NCBI RefSeq assembly: GCF_023343835.1
Contig: NC_064439.1
Location: forward strand, 40,479,508-40,543,507
DNA length: 64,000 nucleotides
Direction of reading: 5' to 3'
Origin: Lagopus muta
Taxonomy: Eukaryota > Chordata > Aves > Galliformes > Phasianidae
This document shows, one piece after another, positions 18,069 to 31,200 of this stretch. A model generated the notes under the pieces. That model was not told where the DNA came from. It did no database searches and saw only the letters and a list, made by a program, of their open reading frames with translations. The number at the start of each line of letters is the position of its first letter. Position 1 is the first letter of the stretch. Both the position numbers and the translations under genes were made by a program.

Positions 18069-20709
18069 AAGCTCAAAACATCAAAAACTATCCTGAAGGT
18101 GAAAAAATGACAGGAATTATAAAAGGAAAGAACCAAAGCACAAAGACCTGAAACAGGAAAAGCAAAGATCACACAGCCAGTCCCTTGATTTACTCCATAT
18201 ATTTGTAAGCCTTAAAATGCTTATCATTATGCAATCAATAATGTCCTGAATAAAAAGTAATGTCTTAACAAAAGGCAGCATGTGGAATTTTCAGATATCT
18301 TATCAACACAGACTGGGGGGAGGAGAGGGACACACAAGGCTAGAAATGTTTGAGGGACACTGCAAGCAGAGGAAGACAAAAAGCAGAGGGAATCCAGATG
18401 AGAACCACACAAGTCCATGATCAGCACTGATGGCACAGGAGCTCAGCCAGTGCCAGCGTCAATTGCTTTTGGGTTGAGTTGCCACTGTTGCATCAAATGC
18501 CTAAAACAGCCATGTTCCACCTGAGGAGTGGCCCAGCCCACCCTGCAGCCAGCCTCTGCCCCACACCATCATGGTAGCAGCTCTGCCACGCAGAGCAGCC
18601 CAGCCCAGCCAAGTGGTGGGCACGCACCCATTGCCCAAGGGAGCCATGGCCATTCTTCTTCATGAAGTGCGGCCCAGACAAGCCCAAAAGTGACACACAC
18701 ACACCAAGACATGTCTCTCAGCACCACACTGACATCTATTAAACCCCTCTACAGAGCAGCAGCTGTGGTTTGGGTAAGAATTTGCCTGCGGAAGAGTCAT
18801 TTTGCCAAAAAGGAGCACAAGCAATGCTAGAGGCTCTGGGAAGGCGCCTCTTGTGGAGCTGGGGAGCCCACTGGGCATGACAGTGTTCAAAATGAAACTT
18901 CAATTATGGCCAGCACAAGGCATGGCAAGTTGATGTGTTGGCCCAGCACTGCAGCCTTGCACGACACTGCAGCTGCACCAGATTGTTGTAAATTACACAA
19001 AGGGACTCCAATCCTGCTCCCCTAGTTGCTCATATCTCCCAGACTTGGCAGCACCTGCCTCTAACTGCAGTTTAGGAAGTACTTATCTGCTAATCCCAGG
19101 GGTAAAATCACCCTCTCTACTCCCAACAAGCCTCCTACATGTTCTGTGTGAAACCAGCTAAGAACATCAATGCCAGGACTTCACCTTAAGCTGTTTCTGA
19201 ACAGCAGATCCAATTTCTTAACACTCCACAAAATAAAGAAGTACATGCTGACCGGGTCCAGCAAGTTCCATCTTAGTCAACTGTAAATGTAAAATAAAGA
19301 TATGGATAAGCACATCCATCACTGTCAAATATTCACACCATCACCTTTGTTTGGCACCGTTCCCTCGTATGCAAGGGCAGCAGTTACCTTGAGGTGCTGT
19401 GAAAAGCAAATATTGCCATCGTGTGGTAAGCACTAGGAACAAACCCATCCTTCTGCCTTGTTATGTGTGGCCTTCAATCCGACCATCCAGCACCGAAGGC
19501 ACAGCACCCATTGCTCGAGGTGCACCCCTGACACCATGCAAAGCCACCGGCAGTTTGAGAGCTTTCATCACTTCTGAGGAGCAGCACAAGAGGCTCACAC
19601 ACAACACGCTGTCAGAAGGTGAAGTTATCCCAAAACCTGGTACATTCTACTGTTTCTCTTTCCTCCAGCCTGTAATCCAACATAACATCTCCAGATACTT
19701 GAGTGCAAATTCTGATCTCAATTTGCATTGTTTCGGAGGTTTTTCTTTCTTAGTTACACCATTCACACCAATCGTACGTTTGAACTCAATTTCCAGAGGC
19801 ATAAAACTGTTGTCTCAAACTATTTGTAAGTGCCTGAGGAAACGTGCCCAGTATTAGTTAAAAGAACAGCCAGGCACGTAACTATTGATAAGCATTCGTT
19901 TTTAAAAGCACACATCATCGGCCTACTTGACAATATACCAATGTATATTTGACAGTGTCCTTGAACATCTTACAACCTTCATTTTTCAATATCCTCCTGC
20001 CTCCATTTTATATTTGACTTTAAAATAACTTCCCTTTATACAAGAGAACTCAGATCTACGATTTCTCCATTCAACATGAAGAAAATACATCCCCTGCCAA
20101 CAGACCACACCTGAGAAAGCATGGAAGATGCTGACACTTAGAGATGCAGACATTAAAGTGCAAAGACTAAATCAATTTGAAATACTGAATTAAATAACTA
20201 TTTTTTTAGGTCACGCCCCTTTTTACTTAATGGTTTTGACTGAAAAGTGGCAATTCTGTGCTGTATAGTTTAAGGAACTCAGGTGTGTAAGGTACTGATA
20301 CAAACTATCAACTTCAAACAAACTGAAGAGCTGGCATGCTAAACAAAACCATCCATTTCCATCTTGTTAATAAACCACTCAGCACAACTGTGTGTTTTTA
20401 GACATTTGTGGTGCAGAAGTATCCCAGGTCACTGCTCACAGATCTCTACATGATGTCTGAGGATATGAACTATCTTGAGTTAGGAAAAACATCAACATTT
20501 CTAACTGTCTTGGGAGCAAAGTACTGAACATGTCTGTATGGTCAACAGAATGTGACAAAAACATTTCTGTGTGTTCCAGAGAAACCCTTGAGCCCAACGC
20601 TTGTAATATTAATAAATGAGACAGACAACAGAAGCAAAGTGAACTTGATTACAATTTAGATCAGCTCTTTTACCACTTGTCACTTCTGAAGAATCAGAAC
20701 ATGGACACA

Positions 20710-23703
20710 AAGTGATACACAGCTAGAAGCTCATTTTATTTCTGTTTCTTCTCTGTCTTCTTGACTTTCTTAGTGGTCTTCTTCTGGAGCTTCTTAATTT
20801 CATGCTTAATGATCCTGTTTCTCTGTAAAAACAGCAAAAAATTACTATTAATCAGATGGAAACTACAACAGTTCAAAACCATTACTCCTCAACTTCCGTT
20901 CTAAGCTTTCAGATTCTGCCCTTTCCAGTAATAAAGCCTTTGCTAATCTGACTGTATTAAGTCAGAAGATTTACCACATATTACATTTAAAACATGAAAT
21001 TCCACCTAAAACCGATCTACCGAGCAGTAAACATCACTCTGGCTGATGTGGGGATTCCAATATTCCATGAGTAAGGAGTTTATTACAGAACAGAATGCTA
21101 ACTGTATTCAACAGAGAACATCTCATTTCAGCAGCAGGTAACTCCTCAGCTATGACTCACAAGAGTGACACACAGGCCACATGAATTCAAGCCTGATCAA
21201 TGACCGACCAAAGAAATGTAAAAAATTCAAGGCATCTCAATACTTTCTGTCACTCTATAAGCCAAGCCAACTATAAAGGCAAGACTACCAAGGATCTCCA
21301 CGTAACTCTAAAAGTAAAGTTTAAAAGCATTAACCCTGTAAAGAAACTACAAACACTTACCATCTTCTTTGCCTTCATAACCTTGTAACGATCGAAGTCA
21401 GTCATTTTGGCTTTCTGTTTGAAAAGAATCAATCATGAGGCTGTGCTACATATCCATGCAAGTTATAGAACTCAGCACTTCAGAACGTTCCACAGTTAAC
21501 TCTGATCCCCTCCAAATTGGGTCTAGCCACTCAACTGGAAATAGTTCAGTACGGAAGGCCTTCACTGGGATGCAGTGATTCAAGGAAAAAAAGATTACAG
21601 AAACGACCAAATAAAACCAACCCTTACAGTACAAAGACAAGTAAAAGCTGATAGCAATTTTTCATCTGCACTATGACCACATTTAATCCTAGCAAGAGTA
21701 AATACACAGTTTATTCTACTAAAACTAATTTTCACGAGCAGAAGCAGTAAGAAGCGCATTACAGATCCAGTTAAAACACATACCTTTTCTCTGGCTTCAA
21801 TCTTCTTTGCCCATCGTGTTGCTGCCCACTTCTCATTTATATTCTCCTTCTCCCAGGCACGACGCACACACTTCTGACGAGCGCTGTATGAAAAGAGCCA
21901 GATAGTTATACTGATTATCTGTACAAACCATTCTCTCTGATGCCATCTCATCCACTTTCACACAAGGGAAGATCATCCTTCTGCATTCCTTCAAATGCAG
22001 AAACCAACCCTTCAGTTTAAGCCAATTATACCCCAGGGATACATGTGGCATTCAAATTTTGTTACATATCCTTTGCTAGGACTCAACCTATGGATTTCCA
22101 GCCACACACCCACACTCCCAGCAATGGCTCTCAATCAGAAAAGCAGCTCAGATAGCAACTAAATCAGAGTTCAGCCTCCTAAAACTCCATGCAGCTCTGC
22201 AAAGAGTGAATGTTTTTAATGTCTGAAAGTGACATGAGCGACAGCAAACACACAGCAGCACAGTACTCCTGCAACTGCTTCCACTTACTCCTCACATCCC
22301 ACTCCTAACTGCAAGCTGCCCAGGTCAGGTTGTATCCCATATACTCCTGGGCAGCAGTTATCCACCAGTGGTGATAATAGAAACCTACCCACAATCAACT
22401 GTTATAACATGGTCTGCACAATTTTAGCTGCATACACATCACTGCATTGTAAGTTGTATGAACATCTTTCATCAGATCAGGCAGCGACAACATGTTTTAT
22501 ACAGGTGGAAAAAACAACAAAAAAAAGCGAACAACTCACCTATGCGGGAATTTGAGAACAAAGTCAGTCAGCTGCATGCATTTGAAGGGCATGGCTTGTC
22601 TCCTGACCCCACTGCAGGGGCCATCCACTAGCGCCTGAAAAAATGAGTTACTTTTTAAAGGGTTTTTTTTTTTCCCATCATACTCCACTGAGTTTTTTAA
22701 TAATTCAATTCAGGAACTTCACCTTGATACCAGTACCTCAAATCAAGACACACGTTATTCAGACAAAACCAGAAATGACATCTCGTGCACATAATCTAAG
22801 CCTTACAAGCTCATTTTCATCTCCAGAAAAAAAAAAAAAAAACAAAAACTTAAAAAACACACCCAATAAGATCTTTTTTCAGCTCCTCAGGATAGAGGGA
22901 TCTTTTCATATAGTGAAAAGAACCTGCCTGTCAGGCATCAGTGCCATTCCATTCAAAGGTTTCAGCCTCCAAGTGGCATTTACTCAGCCACTTATTTTTC
23001 GCAGAGAGATGGAAGAGGGCAATGTACAGCTTGCTACCAGAATTTTAAAATACAGTAACAGCTGTTTAATCCCATTTGTATCAAACGCTTACTCCCTTGA
23101 ATAATCACCGACAGAAACTCCCTTTAAGCTCTATATACAAGGCCTGAGTGCTTAAGCTGTTCAGAGAACGAATGACAAAGGTACGGTGCTCTGGGCTGAC
23201 CCTGTTCTGGTCGATAACATCCACGATGGCCACCAGCTTGCCAGCATGCCGCCCGAATGAGACGAAGGCGATTCTGCCGATCTCGACGAAGCGTTTGAAC
23301 ACCTAAGGGCAGAAGGATCGGCACGAGTCAGCACTCTGCGCCTCCGCCAGCAGCTCCCCGTACCCTCCCTTGCCCACAGGCTCCGGCCCCACCAGAAGTG
23401 CTCGAGGAGAGCCGCTTGGCGAGGCCGCGGCACCCCCGAACGCCAATCGCAACCAAATGGCCACGCGCGCCCCGCTCCGATTCGCGTCGGGCGGCCTGCT
23501 CGGCGGCCTGCTCCCCGCCCGACCCAATCCCCGGCCCCCGCCCGGCCTCGCCGCGGGGCCAGGAGCAGGGGGGGCCTCCACCGATCTCCGCAAGCGAGCG
23601 GGAAAGGCGCGGGGAGACCCCGCCGGCACCAGGCCCCGCCGTCAGTCCCACAGCCACACGCCCGCACCATGATGGCCGCCCGCGAGCAGAAAAGGAAGGG
23701 GGG
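20710..23703 (-). CDS. RPL14: 60S ribosomal protein L14 (gene span; CDS 23670..20736)
   Basis: Six coding exons on the minus strand: 23670..23668 (ATG only), 23302..23201, 22634..22540, 21883..21784, 21414..21361 and 20822..20736 (TAA). All introns are GT-AG; the 441 nt give 146 residues. The product is a structural component of the large ribosomal subunit. The N-terminal KOW-type segment reads [16 protein letters not shown] then [14 protein letters not shown]. The L14e domain follows with [33 protein letters not shown] and [16 protein letters not shown]. The last exon is a Lys-rich tail ending KKTEKKQK. The human protein is about 215 residues because of an Ala/Lys-rich repeat extension absent here. 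Splitting the ATG alone into exon 1 is a feature I recall for mammalian RPL14. Promoter and polyadenylation features are listed separately. Identity is certain from sequence. Confidence 0.98.
20735..20740 (-). terminator. RPL14 polyadenylation signal overlapping the stop codon
   Basis: On the minus strand the last codons read CAG AAA TAA followed by AATG. The canonical AATAAA hexamer spans 20740..20735 and contains the TAA stop. A GT-rich stretch (gtgtatcactttgtgtcc) 15-35 nt downstream is a plausible downstream element. The mature 3' UTR would be only about 15-25 nt. Confidence 0.8.
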
Positions 23704-23960
23704 TACTCGCGCAGGCCGGAAGCCGCCTTCGAGCCGCTACTGCGCATGCGCGAAGGCCACGTTTTGCTCTCCCGACGCAGAGCGCCTGCGCAGAACGCCT
23801 TCCCCGGCTCGAGGCCGGTCGGGAATGGCGGCGTGGCAATACGCATGCGCGGCGCTGTGCCGGACGGAGGAGGGTCGGGGTCCTGTGCGCCATCGGGGCG
23901 TGGCAGAACGGCTCCGTCAGCTCAGTGCGCTCGCTGCGGTGGACGTATATGATGATAGAG
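23300..23960 (-). promoter_or_regulatory. CpG-island promoter of RPL14 with 5'TOP tract and NRF1-type sites
   Basis: A very CpG-dense block covers exon 1, intron 1 and upstream DNA. On the minus strand a pyrimidine tract (CCCCCCTTCCTTTTCT, 23703..23688) just before the ATG is a typical 5'TOP start for a ribosomal protein mRNA. Upstream are NRF1-like sites: TGCGCATGCGCG at 23741-23752, GCCTGCGCAG at about 23785 and CGCATGCGC at about 23842. GGCGGCCATCATG around the start codon and GGGAATGGCGGCG at 23821 resemble YY1 sites. Long plus-strand frames through this island are GC artefacts. Confidence 0.8.
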
Positions 23961-26900
23961 ACGGACACGTAGTTTACTTTCTGCAGGATTTTATTCTGTA
24001 GGCATTAGCCAAAAACGTGCTCCGGGAAAGAAGAGTGTAAGCAAAATGCAGAGCACAGATGGAAAATAGGTGTGACCTTTATTTGTCAGCAGTGAGAGTA
24101 AAGATCCCAGTTTAGCTGTCTGAAGTGGGGTCTTTATTGTTCTTGTTTCTAGAAGAAATCAGAGCAAGTAAATAATGTCGTAGAATCCTCAGAGTTGGAA
24201 GGGACCTTTAAAGCCTGTCTAGTCCAACTGCCCTGCAATGAGCAGGGACACCTGCAGCAACATCTGCTGCTCAGAACCACATCCAGCCTGACCTTGAATG
24301 TCTCCAGGGATGGGGCATCCACCACCTCTCTGGGCAACCTGTACCAGTGCCTCACCTGCCTCACCATCCTCACTGTAAGAGACTTTGACCTCATATCTGA
24401 CCTAAATCTCCCCTCTTCAAGCTTGAAACCACTTCCCTTCATTCTGTCGCACAGACCCTGCTAAAGAGTCTCCCCCGTCTTTCTTGTAGCCCCCCTTTAG
24501 ATGCTGAAAGCCTGCTATGATGTCACCTCAGTGCCTTCCCCTCCAAGTTCTCTTAATTGATGTATTTATTATGCAAATGCCTGGGGAACCAATCATAAAA
24601 ACCTTTATGAGCACTTAACACCATCAGGTATTTTTGAGAAGTCCTATCCAGAATACCACTATAACATATATATATCTCATGTTTTACAGTAGCAATATAT
24701 TAATGCGTGTATTAATGTTTTTAACCAACATGCTTGAGGTCAAGTCAGTCAAAGATGCTGTCTTTTGGATTCTTCCATTCTGCAGTGATCTGGAAAAATA
24801 TTTCTCCTGTTATAGCAGGAATCATTGCTGAAGCTTTCACAAATTTAGATGCATCCTGGCTTGAACATCTAGAACAAAACTTCCAATGCATGTTTGAAAA
24901 TCTGTTAATAGGCTTTCTGGGTCTAATAGACTAAATAGGCCTACAGAAATGTTGCCAAGCAAGCAACTCTAGATACAGCCCATGTACTAAACAGCACTGT
25001 GTATTGTAGATAGCACACAGAAGGAAACACTGGTAACTGAAGGTGGGCGCTGTTTGTGAGACATTGGCTTCACTGCCATCCAAGTGAATACAGATTGGTA
25101 GTAAAATAACAGAATTTTTCAAATGAATAAAAACTCCCCAACTTGGGGCATGATTATCACCCTGTGCTTTTATTTACTTCTTTTTCTGTCCTCCGAACTT
25201 ATCAGTGTTGTAAAAGTTACTGCTTTCTTTTGCATGCTGCTTTATGAGAAGTTTGTTACTTCTGCCCACCCTTCAGTGATGCCTGCAGGCACATCACCTC
25301 TTGTTTGTTTCTTCTGCTTCTCCATAGCTGAGATTTTGCTCTGTATTACACGCTCCTGCTCCTGACAGATCTCTTTCTAAACAATCTGTATCATGACCTA
25401 CCTCAATATCTGGGAAGTTCCTCTCTTTGGCACACAGCCTTTCAGATCTGTATTACAGCAGTGAACCTGAAGCAAACCCTAAAAGTGTCAGTGTCCCTAA
25501 AAGAAATATCAAGTGTTCAAAAGTAGAAGTTGTTCATATGTATTGTATATATATGCAGATTACATGCATGTGTATTAAAAAATAATAATAACTGGGAGTG
25601 GCTTGGTTTAAGCCATGGTTGTTTCCTCATTGAGAACACAGATTCTGGAGACAGTGAGCACTGTCCACTCCAGAAACTCACAGATGAGTTTTACAACTTG
25701 CAAATTTATATCACGCAGAAAAGCATTTCAGTATTCCTCTGCTTCTAATAAGAATAACCTGTCTGCCAAGGTGAAAATACTGATATTTGCAAAAGATGGG
25801 AAAAAAAAGTACAGTTGGCTTAGCTTTTCACAATTTATTTGTATTAATTTTTGTAAGCAAGCAGTAAAGAGTACAAACAAATAAATAAGCTGTAGTTTGT
25901 ACATGTTCCCAAATCCCGTTCACCTCATTGGCTCCCCACCAGATCTGTTCAGTGGTAGATGTGGGGAAGTTACACCTGCTGATCAGGTTCTGACTCATAC
26001 CTGGGGGAGGATTTAGTCAGAGTTACATCTCCATCGCTCCACCTCTCCCCCAGAAGTAACGACAGCCAGGGACAGCCAAGCTGCCTGTGTCCAAGCAGTA
26101 CTTTTACCTCTAACACTGCATGGGGATGATGCTGCTGACTGGGAGGAAGCTGTAAGCTGCAGTGGTGCTGACTGAAGTTCAGTAGTTTCAGCTTTCCCAG
26201 CGGACAGGAGACATAAGACTGAGTTCTTAATCGACTGGCTGTCATACTGATTCAGTAAAGACATTATATACATAGGGAGAAGAGGGCATGGACTGTGATT
26301 CATGGAGGGATTCTTTGAATAGATACTGGCTCTATCCAAGTATATCTGTAAGTCCAAGTGAATTTTTAATAATTTCACTTCTTTGTTAGCTGCTCATGGG
26401 CTTTAGCCAGTGAGCAGAAGACGCTGAATATGGCAGTCTCACTTTTGGTTTGCACTTTCTCTTACAGAACACTTCAATGCAAGAACTGAATAACCATCCC
26501 TTCAGAGAAGCTATGATGCAAGCAAGGGAAACTTCCTGCAGAAGGAAGCAATCCTGAGAGGCTGAAAAGGGAGGAATATATTAGTATGTTGGCAGCAGCT
26601 ATTTGTAGGACATCTGGGGGAATATGGTGGGTGAACAGAGCTCCATGCAGGTAGTGAATCTGGGCAAAAAGAGATGGCAGAAGGTTGGAAGAGAAACAGA
26701 GATGCTTTTTCTCTTTCTGCAGGTCCTGAACAGCACAGCAATTCCCTCCTCCTGCCAACTCCAAAGCCCTAAGGATATGTCCCCCTCATACATTCACAGA
26801 TCATGTTAAGGCAATACGAAGAGGAATAGTGACACTGTACAAAGGCAGGAGTAGGCAGATGACTTGGCAGAAGTCTTTTCCAAGGGCTAGTTCAAAAGCC

Positions 26901-28090
26901 AGCTAAGGAAGGACAAAGCTGCACAAAAGACAGACAGGGGAAGGAAGCATTTCCATGGACACCTTGAGCATCAGGTACATTTGTACTCCAAGATTTAAGT
27001 AGGTAAGAATTAGAGGTTTGGTGCAGAATGCCTGAGCTTTAAAGGAAGGCAACTCTTAAGAGCATGAAGGTAGTTGTGTTCCCAGTAAAGGTTTGGAGTT
27101 AATGTCACTGACAAAAGCATCTGCTACATATATCCCAGTGCTGCTGAAAGAATGCTGAGGCCAGGACAGTAGAAAGGCTGATAAAGGCAGCTGAAGGCAG
27201 CAGTTGTGACTGCAGCTATTTGGTCTCAAACCCACTACATAAAGGCAGTTCTGGCCTGCAGCTTGCCTCCTAATCCCCTTAGCCTTGAAGGCAGGGCTGA
27301 AGTTTTTGCCTACTCACATTAATGCTTCAGAAGATCCAAGACAGTTGAAATAATATGTACCTGACAAACTGGTACTTACTGTATCTGAGATTAGGAATAT
27401 GGGTCAGAAGTAGAAAATACCAAAAATGTTTGCCATAGTTATTACAGAAAAAAAAAGGACCCTGAAAACTCTATAGGCTTCTGGAGGTAATTATGATACA
27501 TTGAAAATTAGGTTCCCTTACTGAAAAGATTTTACTTTTGCCTTCAAAGCAAATCTAAATGTGCCATAACAGGCTTTCTGAGATCTTTGTAGTGCTAAAA
27601 GTATAGCTCAGCTTTAAGATGGGCTTCACAGTCCTGAAAGATGTTGGCAATGTGTTACACCCTAACATGATGGGGATCAATTGTTTGGAATAGCAATAAA
27701 AGCAATTCGCTCCCAGCTGTGCTGTTCCTGTCAGCTCATGTGATTACCCAGTGCTTGTTCCACTTCCAGAAGCTGGATTGTTTGGGGGATTTGTGTCAGC
27801 AGCACTCACAAGAACAGCCATTATGTTCCCTTCTCTCACAATTTCCACTGACTCATTCTTAGATTTTATCATGAACAACCGCTGCCATTGATCAAATACA
27901 TCACTTAACAGGTGGCACAGAATTAATGGACAAAAATTCATACGTATCTGACAGAAAGACACTATAAAAACATGAACAAGCAAAGCAGCACACCTGCCTG
28001 TGCTTCATCTGCTTAACATTGGATACTCTCATTTTACAGAAACAACTGCCAAAATATTTCAGAAGCACTCCAGTTCACCGTATCATAGAC
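23961..28090. other. intergenic region between RPL14 promoter and ENTPD3 3' end
   Basis: Contains one CR1 copy (24178-24548) and two closely spaced minus-strand AATAAA hexamers near 24075-24080 and 24132-24137, not tied to any visible gene. A divergent plus-strand non-coding transcript from the RPL14 island (as with mammalian ENTPD3-AS1, from memory) is possible but not visible as sequence. No coding gene seen. Confidence 0.45.
24178..24548 (-). repeat. CR1 LINE fragment, 3' end and ORF2 tail
   Basis: Starts with tcgtagaatcctcagagttg (inverted tail). The minus strand reads [20 protein letters not shown] and [19 protein letters not shown], the usual CR1 terminal translation. Truncated and inactive. 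Confidence 0.9.
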
Positions 28091-28111
28091 TCCTCAGTGC
28101 CTCTTGTCTCC

Positions 28112-28117
28112 TTTATT
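28112..28117 (-). terminator. ENTPD3 polyadenylation signal (candidate)
   Basis: A canonical AATAAA on the minus strand, in GCATAAATAAAGGAG, lies about 118 nt downstream of the ENTPD3 stop codon (28235). This would give a short 3' UTR. Other downstream signals could be used as well. Confidence 0.6.
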
Positions 28118-28234
28118 TATGCTTCTGGTCTTTTCAGGACTTTTCACCTGTCTTTAACTATATTTTTCAAATATAAAGCTCTACCTAACTTTATAGGATT
28201 ATGAATTTTTTGGTCAGTCTTCAGGTAAGTTTTT

Positions 28235-31200
28235 TCATTCTGGAGTAAATACATATTCCACATGACTGATGACCTTCTGATTACGTGACACAATACATAG
28301 GTAAACAAGGAAGAAAAGACACAACAGTGCCAGAACAGTGAGGAAGATGAGGAGCCCAGCAAACAAAGAAGGTTTCAGAGGTAACTGGATCAGCTTGCCT
28401 TCTGCTGGAATCATGTTGGTGAGGCTCAACATGTAACCAAGTGACCATGCTATGCTGCTGTTACCAACCTGAAATACAGACAGAAGAGTCCTATTCCCAT
28501 GTTCTTTTCAGTCAAAGAAAAGAGCTGAATTGTTGATGCTGGCAATTGTCTCCTAAGTTATCAAGGAAAATTCCTTTTTTTTTTTTTTTTTTTCAGTTCA
28601 AGAGAATGCTAATAAAACTGATCACAAGGATGGGTGATATACAAGCAGACAGCCAGTTGTTATGGGCTTTTATGTACACAGAACATATTTTTAAAGAATT
28701 AGCACTAGTGCACATTCCTAGAATCACTCTCCTGTTGTAGCCAAATCCTAGGACATTATTTAATTCAAGTAGATAAAAAACTCACAGTCCAACTGACATG
28801 AGCAAAGAGGAGGCTAGGGTAAATTTAATGTTAATTAACAACTTTAAGCAGTTCTACTGGTTGTAGGAGACTACAAGGACCTATAATATTTGGTCATTTC
28901 TATGGTTGTGTATATTCTAATACCTTTTGTTTAAATAATATAGAAAAAGCTTCAGCAACAAGAACTGAAATGCAACAGATTGAGCAAAGCAATAAGATGG
29001 ACTAAGTTGATTCTTCATTAATAAAAGAGGGAAAACTTCTCATTATGGGGTTCAGAACCTTTGCAAATCATCCAGTTCTACGAAGGCACAGATCTTAGCA
29101 TTGTGTTAAGGTTCTCAAGCTTTCACCAACTAAAAGCAAATATCCTTTTATAGCATGGGCCAGAAAAAAATCTCCACACTTCTCAGTATATACCCTTGGA
29201 GGCAACTGTGCTGTTATTTCTGGGATAGCTAGTCACAGTAGATGTGACTAGTTTTAGCTCTTTGAGGGGCAGATCTGATTAAGAGGATGCAGTCTTTCTT
29301 TTGGACTTTCACAGTTACCATGGTGCAAACTGTAAGTAGCAAATAAGCCTTTGGGGTTTCCATTTTGCTCAGTATTTTTATGGTCTTGCTAAATACAGAA
29401 AAATAGTTCTGGGTTTGGTTGCTCCCACCTGCAGGGGGCAACAAAACATACGTTTAAAAAAAAAAAAAAAAAAAAGATCCACTCTTTAAGGGTCCAGATT
29501 AAGATCCCAGAGTAAGCTTTGCTGATTTCCTGGTAGAAGGGCTAAATCTGATCTGATTCTTTAGTACACTCATAGTAGACTATGACTGTTCAGAAAACAT
29601 TACTTAAGATTACTTATGATTTCTCAGTGAAAGCTTGTCAGCATACCTTGCATTTAAGAACTCCCTGCATGAAGATCTACAACCATTTATTTGTTGTTTT
29701 TGCACACAAGTGCCAAAAAATTTCCACACGCAAAGGAGATCAAGAGACCTAGGACAAGGTTTTACAGTTAACAGAGAGGAAAGGATGCAGTCACAAAGCA
29801 CTGCAGGGACTATATTTCCTGATGTAACAGCCAGGCTTACATAGTGGGCAATGCCTTCTGAACTGGAAGCAAGGATTTCTTAGCAGCAGCTTTAGAATGA
29901 GTGTATACCACTTCATCCCAAGTATTCTAGCTTTTAGGAGGAAAATCAGGTCAGGGAAGAGAGTAGTGTAGGTGTTACACAAACATGGTTGCAAGCCTTC
30001 TGTCTGCCATATCCAAGCCAACAGTCTATCAGTATAAATTCTTATTCCAGAAAACCAGATTACAGCACAGGTGGATGTGCCATCTGAGGATGATGGCTGC
30101 CTTAGTTGCTTCATCCCCTGACTACAAACCATCTCTGCCCATTTGCCCAAGGCTCTGGCAGCAGACAGAAAGGCTGGACTTCTCCTGTTCAGCCCATCAG
30201 GATTAGCTCACTGACTTTGACTGGAGAAGAGTTTCAGGCCTTAAACGAGCCAATACTTTAACTGGGGCAAGGTTAAAAATATAGTATTATTTAATATTCG
30301 ACACACTGTTAATGCTTTCTAAAAGAATGTAGCCAGCATTACTTTACCACCATTACTTTACCACAATTACATTACCACCATACATACTAGGTGATGCAGC
30401 CTCTGGAACCAGGCTGAAATTGGTAATGAGGCTTGCAAAGTGGCTTTGTTTTATGCATAACATTTGACTATCATCTATAAAGGCTGTTTACAACCATAAT
30501 ATTTTTGTAGGCTGCTGCATCTTCTGTTTTCTTCTAGACATCCTTGGGTTCAAATTTGTGAAGAAACAATTATTACTCACCTCCTTCTGAAAGTGTATCT
30601 GTGGCCAATTCCCTGCATCAAAGTTGTAGCCATGTACAAGCAAGTAATAAATAAAATTGGCTGAAAAACAGTAGGATCTAGTGTATATTTCTTCAGATTT
30701 AGGTAGCATAAACTGGAGCTGAAAGCACATTAAAAAAAAAAAAGTAAATCATAAAAAACAATTCGTTTAAAAAAGCAAAACAAAACAGAACCCAAACCGA
30801 CCAGAATACTTTGGATTCTAATTAAAATGCATTAGAAACAGCAAGTAAAATTGTGGACAACTAGAAGGAGATTTACAGTGAAAACACCCTGATGGTGAGA
30901 CAGCTTACATGGTAAAGAATAATCAAAATAAACATAAAACTGTACAAAAGTGATCAAGGATGTTATCGTTCCTAAATTTTCCATGTCATCTTTATAGTGT
31001 GGTTAAAACTGTGGTAGTAAACCACAGCCACAAATCTCTTTAAGAGGATCACAGAGTGCACCTTCTGTGTGGCAGTCAGCTACGAAGCAGTGATGATGGT
31101 AAATTACAGTAGGAAATGCAGCAAAATGAATGCAAAACAGGGAGCTAGTCTGGTAATGGGAGGTACTTCCCTTCAAATTTAATACAGGTCTGTCCATTTA

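Larger units (their letters stand above)
13021..20700. other. intergenic region between GASK1A and RPL14
   Basis: This contains five CR1 fragments (listed separately) and otherwise unremarkable sequence. The longest frames (for example 12694..13371 minus and 19399..19857 plus) show no domain, no consistent splice context and low-complexity composition. A 12-residue A run lies at about 13866-13878. Confidence 0.5.

Noticed and set aside
20823-23667. snoRNA genes in RPL14 introns
   Set aside because: I looked for C/D boxes on the minus strand; the only near match (tctgatgaaag near 22470) lacks a D box at a suitable distance.
23398-23952. 184-codon plus-strand frame in the CpG island
   Set aside because: Arg/Pro/Gly/Ala-rich in several overlapping frames, as expected for stop-poor GC-rich DNA.
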